Below the pieces are notes generated by a model. It was given only the letters and a program-made list of their open reading frames with translations. It made no database searches and was not told the DNA's origin. 64,000 nucleotides of DNA, taken from contig NW_024881316.1 of assembly GCF_018691265.1 (NCBI RefSeq), positions 9,422,819-9,486,818 on the forward strand. The letters run 5' to 3'. Numbering within the stretch: position 1 is the stretch's first letter; every line of letters begins with the position of its first letter. Source of the stretch: Tyto alba. Taxonomy: Eukaryota > Chordata > Aves > Strigiformes > Tytonidae. A program made the position numbers and the translations under genes. Positions 53,849-64,000 of this stretch are shown piece after piece.

Positions 53849-56800
53849 CAACCACATTTTCCCTCCTTGAACACATTTTCTATTTCAGTTTTCTTCTCAT
53901 TTTGTACTGTTGATCACTAACCTAGCAGGACAATTACCCCTCAGTGCAATATCTACATAATATCCTTTCATTAAAGAGCTTGGGTTAAAGACCAGGTTGA
54001 AAAAAATCTACATGAATAGGGAATGGATTATCTGGTATTATAACATTAGTGTTTCTCAGATGGTACTTGCAGATGAATTAAACTTTTAAAGCGAAAATTA
54101 CATGTGTTACTCTAAAATGTGTTTTGTTCTAAGAAAATATTTAAATGTGATCACACTTTTTCATGCCATTTAAGATGTTGGACCTTTTTCAGACAATTTT
54201 ACTAGATTTTTTTGTTTGTTTGTTTTCTTTCTTTTTAAATCTTTTTATTGGATTTGCATGATCAACGAGATTTGCTTTAAGTGTTCTATCTTGATGACTT
54301 ATTCAAAATTCTACTTTCAAACTGTTTTCACAAATGTAGCAAACCAGCTGTCTCCAAATAAGTCTTTTTCAATTAGCATCAGAGTCAACCTTTCCTTCCA
54401 TCCATCACTTGATCACACAGCTGCTAGAAAAACACAGAGAACATGAAGAAGGAGGGAAGGAGGAGTAGCCTGTTTTACAGTGAGGAATTCCGATTGCACA
54501 ACACTTTGACCTGGTTTTATTTAGCTCAGTAGGGGGTTTGACACTGATTTCAGTGCGTATTGGTCTATACTTTAATAAAGAGATCTTTTGTGGCATTTTA
54601 AAAAAAAAAAAACCTCTACATTATATTATTCAGAAGAGAAATCAATCTATCAAGATCCATCAGTTTTAGAGTAAATACAGCAGTGAGCTGTGGAAATGCA
54701 CATATTTAACCTTTGAAATCTCTCTGTAAAACATTATGCTGTTCTCCCCAGTATCACCATCAAAGGCCTCACTGTAATATGAGAAATATTTATTTTTATT
54801 TCAGTAAGAATTCATAAAATCAGTGCCATTAAAAGGAGGCTTGGGTTTTGATACTAAAGAAACGATGGGATTTCTGACAGTTTGATAAGAGGTTAAATAT
54901 AAAATGTATACAAACCTCAGATTAGCACTAAACAATCATTTCCACATGCAACATGGGAATCCTTGAAGTACTTTTATCTAGTCTTCTAGATGCTTGTGAT
55001 GAGTTCACATAAGAAAAATAATTCTTCCCCCTGTTTTCATCAATGCTGAAATCAAAGGCTCTCAGTCACTAAATATACTGTTGAAAAAACAAAACAAAAA
55101 TTGAACATATACTAACTATACCGTATGAAATTTTATGTGAATTAACTGTGTATGACCTGACTATTGTGTGCACTATGTATAAAACTACAAATATACAGCA
55201 TGTGTATAATACGTATATGTACATGGTTATGCATGGATATACATATGTAATTTTCCTATGCACCAGTGGTATACACAACAGTTGCCACTTAGTTAGGGAT
55301 TCAATACCCAATTTTCTGAAATTCCCAAGCACAATTGCCACATCTACTGTTAATCCAACCACCCCACAAACATCAGCCATTGGGCTGTGCTGCTCAGCAG
55401 AGTAGATATGGAATCGCACCTTCAGGCAGGAAACATGGTGTTGATCCTGGTTCTGAAAGGATTTTTCATTTTCCCCTCAAGTATTGATACACTTCAGGGT
55501 TTAACCGAAACATAACTTGTACATCAGTGAGGTTGTATAACTTCTGTGAAACAACCTGATCTCTGTTACTGTGTGTATTATCTTACTCTACCATTGCCTA
55601 ACAGGAGGATGTAGGGAAGATAGAGCCAAACTCTTTCCACAAGTTCACAGTGAAAGGATGAGAAACAATGGACACTTGATATAAGGAAAAGAAATTGCAA
55701 TGAGGATGGTCAAACACTGGACCGGAGAGAGGTCTAGATTTTGCAACTTATTCACATAAAACAGCAAAATGATAAGAAGCTGAGGCAATTGATAAAGTGG
55801 TTCTGAACTTCCTTACCATGTTGAGTAAGAACTGCTGCAAAACATAATTTGGGAAGTATCTTTGCAGATCCCTCATATTTTCAGAAAATAACTAGGTCAT
55901 TAAATCCCTCAGGGATCTAATTCCACTGTCCTTTTATTTCTAGTAGTTCATTTTATTTCCAGGAGTTGTGTGTCAAATTCAGGATTATGTGTAAGACTCG
56001 AGTACATAGCAAACAGCTTGGATTGCACAAGCTTTGCCTCCTGTGCTCGCCAATGGAATAACAACAGCATGTCTCTGAGAAATGAGACATTTCCTTTCAT
56101 CTATTTGAACTGAAAGACACTATGCTGAACTGAACACTAAATCTTCTAGTACGCATGTAATACACTCAAATGAATTAACACCACACATTTAGATAGACCT
56201 AGATTTAAGAGACAGAAAGAGTGGAATGGAAGTAGAGTTCAACTCAAAACCCATGGACATCCTTCTTCTCTGTGACTTTCCTTCAAGAGGATCCTCAGGG
56301 CTCAGTCCTGTGGAACACTGAGTTACCTCACCTAGCACTAACTTCAAAGGGATTCAAGGGCACTCAGTGCCTCACAGAACAGAGCTTTAGCCTGTCGACA
56401 TGTTTAAACTCCAGACATTTATTTTTAATGAATAAAATAACATTCCCTTCTATGCTCTCCCCTTTCACTAGCACTTTTCTCCTTTCAGGCCTGATTTAGA
56501 AAAAGTGTTAAGTACAACGAACATTACTACTTTCCTTTTCCTGAACCAGTTATCGCTGACAGGCCAAATGGTTCAGAGGATTTCCTTATCACATGGGTGG
56601 TCTTCTGGCTACAGTATGAAACATAGTACTAAATTCAGCACTGTGGAACATCAGGCACAGAAGCAAAAGCAGATGGAGGGCAGAGTTATTTTTTCCTATT
56701 TTTATAAATCATACTTAGAAGTATGCTTCTGCCCAGGAACCCAATTCTTGCTTTATAAAATGTGACATCTATCTCATTATCCTGAAAGCAGGATAATAGC

Positions 56801-58026
56801 CTTAACTTGTAGTAGTTGCTGAATTTCTATTGTGGTAAGAAAGCAATACCACATCTGAATCACTCAACCCCTGTTGCCACCCAGGCTGGTTGAAATATCA
56901 TAGCAACATTGAACCTAACAGGAAAAGAAGTTGATGAAACTTCCGACGCAGGTCTCCTGACCAAGGAATAGTCTCCTATACAAGGAACCATATAGAAACT
57001 CTTCAAAAGACAGCTTTTCTATCTGTTTTATTTTATTTTGCCTGAAAACTTCTTGTATGACAAAACAGGACAAAAAGTGATAGTTAGAGCACACCCTGAC
57101 ACTGCTGCGAAGCCTAGAACACCATGTGTCACTTTGCAGTTAAATGTGCCAAGTAGGAGGAGTAAATCAAAAGGAAGCACCTAAAATGAGGGAATTGAAA
57201 GTGAGCTTCACCTTATCTAATGTCAGATGGACAATGTCAAAGTAGCTGGTTTAATTCACTCTGTAGTCAATTGGAAAAATAAGAGCTTTTAAGAGGTGTT
57301 CTCAACTGTACTATTTAAAAGATTTCTTTTAGGATGAGATGAGATGCTTTTCTCCTTTAACTATGAAAGTGCTTTTGACAAATATCTTTAGATTCAGAAA
57401 TACAGTCCTACACACAAGATATCTTATGTTAGGATGAATTTCATCCATGTATTAGACCACTAGCATGCAAATACTTAGGAGGACCAAAGTGCTGAGAATT
57501 ATTTTAATGGTCTTAAATAAACAAGTCAGTCAAAGGTTTCTGTGCCTTTTACTGAAGTTTTAGCTAACTTTGGATGAAACATTTTGACTTTAACCGTGAA
57601 GAATGTATTCTTAACATATGAAAATATTCAAGAAGAACTATGGTCAATCCTGGGTCACTCATGTCTTCCAAATCCACATTCAACACTTTGGTACAAATTA
57701 GTACTCTATTTCGAGATGAAAGGAATGGAAAGCATGAATTTCTTCTTCTAAGCACAGCAAAAGATTTCGAAAACTGTGGTGACAGATGGTATGCTGTATA
57801 GACCAAGTGACATAACTTCCTGAGACTTTGCTCCCATACTCCTCTAAAAGAAACATTTATCCAGATTTGAATTCCTGTGACTTGTTTAATTTTCTGAGTC
57901 CCCTACAATATGACTTATCAGAGCCTTTTTTTTTTTCCAGCCATGTAAGCCTTGATCAGTACTCTAATATGACCATATGGCCATTCCAGTGCTTGTACTG
58001 CAAAAGGAAAGAGAAAAGAACAGAGG

Positions 58027-58092
58027 GTAAGATTGCCTGTTTCACCAGCAGAACAGTGGGCAAGATTGCCTGTTTCACCAGCAGAACAGCAT
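58027..58092. repeat. Tandem duplication of a 33-bp unit
   Basis: AAGATTGCCTGTTTCACCAG begins at 58029 and again at 58062. The 28 bases shared from that point are identical. The period of 33 keeps a plus-strand frame (57828-58157, 109 codons) open, repeating an 11-residue GKIACFTSRT block. The frame has no other support as a gene, so the in-frame period may be coincidence. Confidence 0.93.
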
Positions 58093-59639
58093 ATGTTGAT
58101 TTAAATCATATAGCAAATTATGGCCCTACATGGGTGATGAGACTATACTCTGAATAGAGGGTGGATAAAACACCAACTAAAGGGAAATGTGTATGCAATT
58201 ATTCTGCATGGCTAAGGTTAATTATATCATCTTGAATTAGTCACTAAAGTTAGATTTTGTAAAGGGCTTTGGTACTTTAAGTATTTCATTTCCTTTGACT
58301 CTTACTACTGAGTAGTGACAAAGACACTCATTAGCACAGAAGATGTGATATGATCCCCATCAGCATCAGGAAGGGTAGGACTGGAAAGCAGCCACAAGTG
58401 AGGGCCTTCCAGTTCTACAGTGTTGCACAAAAGTATGACACCAGCCACTTCCACTGCCTTCTCTCAGGAAAGGACTTTGAACCTAACTAAAGCCATGAGC
58501 CAAGCCACAAGAAGCAACATGCAATCATTTGTGTTGTATACACCCGTGCTTACTGTTTGGTATTGACTAGCACAAATTCTGTTCAGCAGGCATTGGTGTG
58601 GGGTGTTTTGGTATTTAAGATTTGGTGTTTCAGATCTTGAGGCATTTAACTCTTCCTATGCCTTACATGCAGTGCAGAGAAATTCTACTGCATTTTCACT
58701 ACAGGGTGGCATGAACCTGGATGTAGGTACAGTAAGAATTAATTTATGGGTCTGAGAGTCCTTTGTTTGCTACAGTCTTGTGACTTCTCTGCCTCTGCAT
58801 ACTGTACAGTGGACTCAATAGTGCTCTCCATTATCTGTGTTCTAGTCAGACAGTGAGAAAATGTGGGCCAGGAATTGGCTTCTGTGGCGAGTCCTTGCAG
58901 AGAAAAGCACAGTGAGGCACATGCATATATGTTCCCCAATTAATGAAAACTAATGCTGAGCACCTAGGGCACAGGACGTTGGGAAACAGTAAATAAAACC
59001 AATTTTAGTTTCTGAGATATTCTTTAAATAAGGGAGAAAATTTGTTATTTCAATAAGGATGTCAGCTGCTCTGATGGCATTACTTTTTAATAACAACATG
59101 TTGCAGGGCACAGCATTTCATTAAAAAAACTATGGTTATATTAGAATTAGGTAGTTGCAGGGGCTGAGTGGATGGAGAGAAGAGAGTGTTCTTATACTGA
59201 AAAAGTTCCCCGTCACATCACTTGTGCATTAGCAGCAGGGGCAGGGGCGGGGGAGCTCACTGCTTGCAAAAGGCTGGGAACAGTTACAACATTCCCACTG
59301 CCAGAATACTTTATTAGTATTCCTTGTCTTACAGCCTGGCAAGTGAAAAACTAGAGACCTGTCATCAATTAGAATGGTGATGATGAGCTAGCCTAAAATA
59401 GGCCAGTGAACAGGGTAAGTGCCCCTGTGGTTTGCCAATTACCTAAATTATTTGCAGTAGTTCTAGTGCACATCTGCGATGAATACAAATAGAAAGCACA
59501 TGATGTCTGGAATGCAGCATGTTTAAGATCAGCTTTGGTGTTAACAGAGGAGGGGAAACAACTGACATGTTTTAACAGAAATATTTCAGAAGAGGAGCTC
59601 TCATTCACATCTTCTCTCTCCCCACATTCACACACCTTA

Positions 59640-59870
59640 AAATAGACTCATTCTGCCTATTGGCCCTGTGCTGTCTAGCTAGGGAGAGCCTGGTGGAGGG
59701 AAGTGTAGCTCTGCTGACTTTGCAGCCAGTGTCACGGTGTCATTGGCCAATTTCACCAGTCCTTGGTAGTGATTCACCCAGAATGACCAGGGAAATGGGC
59801 TGGCAGGACTGACAGTGGAGGTAGCATCAGGGGACCACAGCTCACGAAGGCTTTTCTTTTCCAATAAAAT
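59640..59870. other. Local GC-rich, exon-like segment
   Basis: Noticeably richer in G and C than its surroundings, with a 61-codon minus-strand frame (59679-59864) that has non-repetitive, protein-like composition. No family is recognised and no clear pair of splice sites was seen. A plus-strand CCAATAAAATTC at about 59861 has the AATAAA form of a polyadenylation signal. It could be an exon of a noncoding transcript, an unrecognised exon or a regulatory element. Confidence 0.15.
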
Positions 59871-62800
59871 TCTGTTGTAGCTTTTTAGAAGCTTTTGTGG
59901 TACAATTTTGTAAGAAATCTTTTACAGTGACTCAGAAAAGGCTGTACTCTTGTAACAATGAAATTTTATTCCTTATGAGGAAAACAGATGGTCTACTACT
60001 GGTTTTGTGAATGTGTAAACTGATCACTCTTTCTTGGTCTTTCTTTTACACTTCTCCTTCCTTTATATTGTTCCACACTTCTCCTTTGTTTTATATGCTT
60101 CCCTCCCACTTTAACTGCTTCAGAAATAGTTAGGTAATTGCAATGACTTCATATTCGTAATTCTTGTATCTAGTCACATTGACTTTTTTTTGTTTTTCAA
60201 AAAATGGCATGACTAGATATTGTCATCTCTTCCAGTTGTCTACTGTTCCTAGAAGATATTTTGAAATGCATATTTTACGTACCTTGATAAACATCTGCAT
60301 TTTAAGTAAAAATTGCCAAATACAATAAAGATTTGGAGTACTACAAAGGGATTTATAACTGTAGCCTTCTCCCTTCCTCTTGGCTTTCATATAACCCTGG
60401 AACCTAAATCCACTACAAACATTCAGTTTTGGTTAATAAATTCAAAATGTACATGCTTAGAATCCTGTCACTTAACATGGCTGGCCTCACCACTGTCTAA
60501 GCACACAGACAGGGATAGAAGAAATAGGTAGTTTTCTATCTAATTTCCCTCTGTGTGTTCAGGGAATGCATAATATGCACCAGTAGAACTGGCATCCCTA
60601 CAAAAAACAGATAATATAGGAGAATAAACAGAGAAGCTTAACTTACCTACAAGAAAAACACAAAGATTATTAGCCTCTCCAAGGCAAGTATCACAAACAA
60701 CAATCTAGGAAGTCTTGACCACTAGAATGAAGCAAGTGCTAAGACTCAAAATGGGAGCAGAGATCACTGTTCTGAAAGTTGCTCTCTAAGACAGTGCTAA
60801 AGTATCAGATGACTTTATTCTGCCTACCAATAACAGTGACTGAATCTTCTAAATGAAGAAAATATTCAAAGAATTAAGATCTTGCAAATTTCTTACAACT
60901 TTAGAGTATACAAAACATTCAAAAAGAGCCCACCATCATTGGAAACAACACCCCAAAAAAATATCAAAATTCTTTAATTCATGCACAGAGATACTGTAGA
61001 AGTGTGGAGTAGAATTTTGGCTACTTTATTACTCAGTGCACATACTGTTGTCATGCTACTAACATTAAATGGGCTGATTCACTTCACAGGATATCCAGCT
61101 TTGTTACTAAATTCCACAGTGACTGTTTTATTATGCTAATTGATAATCTAGTGTGCTCCAAAGATTAAAGAAAAATGAAATAAAAGCTACAGAATCAAAG
61201 GGTAACAACTTTATAATGCCTCTTTAATTTAGTGAAATACAATTAAAGTCACACAGAGATAGAATTGACTACGAATACCAAAATGAATGTAATTGACAGA
61301 GTAAATGTTACAGAGCAGGGCTGCATAAGAGCAAAAGAAATGTCAATAAACTTTGGTGCCACTGAGCTGTGCCGCTGGGCAGGTGCATCGAACAGCACAA
61401 GTCTTAAAGTCCTTGGGGATAGCCAACAGCAAAGAAAGCTATGATGAATGTTTATGAAATCACAAGTAGATAGTATTGCAAGGGTCTGATTTTATAGGCA
61501 TGCAAAAAGCACTAGAAGTTCAATGTGGATGGTAATTACAGTAGAAGCTTGACAGTCCATAAGAAAAATGCTCATTGATTGGAATAATTTGAGTTGAACA
61601 TACTGCAATTTGTAAAACCTTCAGTGCTGGCAACATGCATTTAATAAATGGTTTCTTGTAGGCTGTAATCTGTGGAGAAGTTGCCTCAGTATTTACATTA
61701 AGATTTCTGAAGTTGGTAGAGACACTGTGGTATAACCTTCCAATTCATACTATTGTAGGCCAGTAATTCAATAGTTCTTCTATGTTAGACTACTTATTAA
61801 AATAACATCTTTTCATATACCAGTTCCCCTGACATCTCCTTACTGTTTACATTCTGCCTGGGAGAATTTCACCAATCCTGTTTATCCACAAATCATACCT
61901 TCAAACTACTTCTGTGGACTGATGGGATCAATAACGGTGTGTAAGGCCTCTTCAGTGGAGATTGCCAGTGCCAGGCCAATTATGCTGTTAGAAATTTGAA
62001 GTTGTTACCTTCTAACAGGCCTTGTGGCTATGGTGATAAATGAGTCAGTCATGGTCTATGTCCCATGTAACATTCATATTTATCACAAAAGTCATTAACA
62101 TAATTAAAAATCAGTTTAATTCCTGTTGACTGTGTAGCACAAAAGTATAACTTTGTAGCAGCTACACTTTTAAATTTCTATTTTATTATCCTTAGAAGTA
62201 AGATGTATGGGTCCAGGAAATCTTCCAGGGTATCTTCCCTAAACCCATTCTCTGAAGAGAAAGTAGCAGTCCCTGTAGCTGTCAATACAATGTATTTTTG
62301 AAATTATGAATTCCTAGCCAAGAAACAACTTGTAATGTTGCCTATATCTAGCAGACTAGAGTTTACATGAGTATAATCAGGTTTCACACAGTCAGGTTTT
62401 CACAACCCCATTATTTTTAAATTACATAGTAAAAATTGAATAAATCTACACTGAGGGATTCATCTTAGGTTTTTAGACAACTACAATGCAGATTTCTAAA
62501 TATGAACCAATCATCTAAACAACCTCTATAAATGGAGGGAAAAAGCAGTTTCTAGAAGATGACTTATTCCATCTAAGGAAGATGCATAAAATAGGCTGGA
62601 TGAAACATGTCTAGAAAGCTCAGAGGTAGCCATCTACATTGTCATTTCTGATATTAAGTAAAAAGAATAATTTGTTCCTGGTCAGGAGAGTGGAGGTTAT
62701 AGTTATGTGTTCTCTAGAAAATATGTTGTTTATGAACAACTGAATTAGTCAAATTTATTTACATTCCATCTCAGTATCATTTTTATTTATTTCTTCATCA

Positions 62801-63620
62801 AAAATTGGAGAGAAAGAGAGAGGGAAAAGCTCTTTGAAATGATGCAGTAACTGAATCCTTCCTCAAATATGAGGGATCTACATTCAAGTGCTCCTCTGAA
62901 TAAGAATCTTTGATTTATTTAAATAAGCCTTGCATCATAAACTGGTATTCTACCCACTAATTGCAGTTCCTGCAAATGTTTCAGTAACTGAGTTCATCTT
63001 ACAGGAAAGTGACAAACTCAGTGGTGATAGATACACCAGTAAATTAAGCATTCCCAGACTGGTTTTGGCACTGAGATTCACTAGCACAGAATGACCCACC
63101 TCCATACTTCTAAATCTTCATATTCAGCAAAATATAGGGCCTGCAAACTATCCGCTGTGAATAGCACCTGCTTCAATTTAATTTCTGAAATGTGCCTGGC
63201 AATTGTTTGAGACTGCTATTCAGTCTGGGTTCAAAAAAATATCAGGTCCTACACTAACAATTTGAAATATACAGTTATGTTAGGCAATTAGGACAATCAA
63301 GGCCAGTGATGGCCTTAACAATTTTGGATTTTCTAGTGGAAACTGTTGTGTTGTAAAGTGCTTAATTTGTTTTAGCTTTCATGTGTAAATAAAAAATGTT
63401 ATTCTAGATAGGTAAATCAAAGTCAAAACACAATGAAGCTGCAAGATAAGGCCAGTGCCCTAGATAATGATTTACTGCACTCTGATGAAATACATCTAAT
63501 TCCTCTGCAATTTTCAGAAGGCAGCTCATTGCTGATTTTTTTTTTTACTATTTTCTTAATATTGGTAAGTCCATAGGCTCTCCCTGTCAGCTAAAATAAG
63601 TCTATGTAAGTGAATACACT

Positions 63621-64000
63621 TGTTTGGTGGGTAGACCCCAGCCAGCATCTAAGCACCCACATAGCTGCTCAGTCACTACTCATGAACCCCAATGGGACAG
63701 GGGAGAGGACTGAAGGGTGAAGGTAAACTCTTGGGTCAAGATAAATACAGTTTAATAAGTGAATCAAAGAGAGGTATAAAACAAGCAGGTGATGTAAAGG
63801 CAGTCACTAACCGTCTCCCAGAAGAAGGCCAAACCCAAGAAGTCTCAGAGAAACCATAGTTTTGGGAAAGACTACCCCCTCAACTGTACTGCTGAGCAAA
63901 GTTATATGGTATGCAATATCCCTTTGGTCACTCTGGAACAGCTGTCCTGGATGTATCTCCTCTCAACTTCTTGTGCATCCCCAGCCTATTCACTGACAGC
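63621..64000 (-). mobile_element. ERVL-like LTR, minus strand, cut by window end
   Basis: This is the reverse complement of the LTR family seen at 38378. The 3' edge of the LTR reads TGTTTGGTGGGTAGACCCC, then CCAGCATCTAAGCACCCAC, a GGGGAGAGGACTGAAGGG block and CAGTTTAATAAG. Further in are GGTATGCAATATCCCTTTGG, ACAGCTGTCCTGG and CTTCTTGTGCATCCCCAGCC. The promoter-proximal half and the 5' edge of the LTR lie beyond 64000. No primer-binding-site-like sequence or retroviral coding sequence is seen left of 63621, so it is either a solo LTR or the 3' LTR of an element that extends past the window. It lacks the pyrimidine tract found in the other copy. Confidence 0.9.

Larger units (their letters stand above)
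49777..63620. other. Long noncoding stretch
   Basis: No gene is supported. Mostly AT-rich single-copy DNA. Noted sub-intervals: 50400-50610 and 61030-61460 have a conserved-noncoding look, 50724-50793 is a loose TTTAGT-word cluster, 55148-55262 is an irregular TA/TG/ATG-rich patch, and 59640-59870 is locally GC-rich. Open frames up to 116 codons show no domains. Confidence 0.6.

Noticed and set aside
53680..53850. Processed pseudogene ending in a poly(A) tail
   Set aside because: No gene-like body upstream and no target duplication seen. The A run can be a plain homopolymer.
55069..55419. 116-codon minus-strand frame rich in Y, V and I
   Set aside because: Overlies an irregular TA/TG-rich patch. 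Composition explains the open frame and the hydrophobic look.
59230..59262. G-rich GGGGCAGGGGCGGGGG as a G-quadruplex or promoter
   Set aside because: Only three close G runs, the next lies about 20 bases away, and there is no CpG island or start-site context.

Overview
The window looks like vertebrate, most likely avian, noncoding nuclear DNA. It is AT-rich and has no long open frame with coding character. The bird assignment rests on its repeats: CR1 LINE fragments, one ending in the CR1 3'-end heptamer-like words (ATAGAATC/ACAGAATC), and two LTRs of an ERVL-like family that is abundant in bird genomes, especially outside the galliforms. That taxonomic reading comes from remembered family consensus sequences, not from a search.

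I find no protein-coding gene, rRNA, tRNA, CRISPR array, operon or bacterial signal. The longest open frame (321 codons, 38558-39523) is a translation of a TTTC/TTTTC/TTTTA microsatellite. Almost all others are under 120 codons, lack recognisable domains, and fit chance. The window is best read as intergenic desert or the inside of a very large intron.

Layout. Positions 1-15780 are mostly single-copy AT-rich DNA with a few poly(A) runs and small duplications. An old plus-strand CR1 remnant lies at about 15781-15872, followed by a minus-strand exon-like open segment at 16439-16627. Simple repeats (AAAC, purine tract, TG) lie between 17.8 and 24.1 kb. A pure TTTTA array (25342-25469) precedes an odd repeat-like tract containing a minus-strand CR1 3' end (25756-25887). 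A 100-bp tandem duplication lies at 29849-30048 and a GTTT array at 32926-32987. The most striking structure is 38378-39642: a plus-strand LTR, apparently solo, whose T-rich interior has become a roughly 790-bp pyrimidine microsatellite. Positions 39643-63620 are again mostly single copy, with a divergent CR1 end (about 49714-49776), a 33-bp tandem duplication (58027-58092) and some segments that read like conserved noncoding elements. A second LTR of the same family, on the minus strand, starts at 63621 and runs off the window.

No set of genes works together here. The things worth following are the LTR-borne microsatellite, the exon-like segment, the unexplained repeat-like tract at 25.5-26.3 kb, and the candidate regulatory elements. 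I did not find a new biological system.
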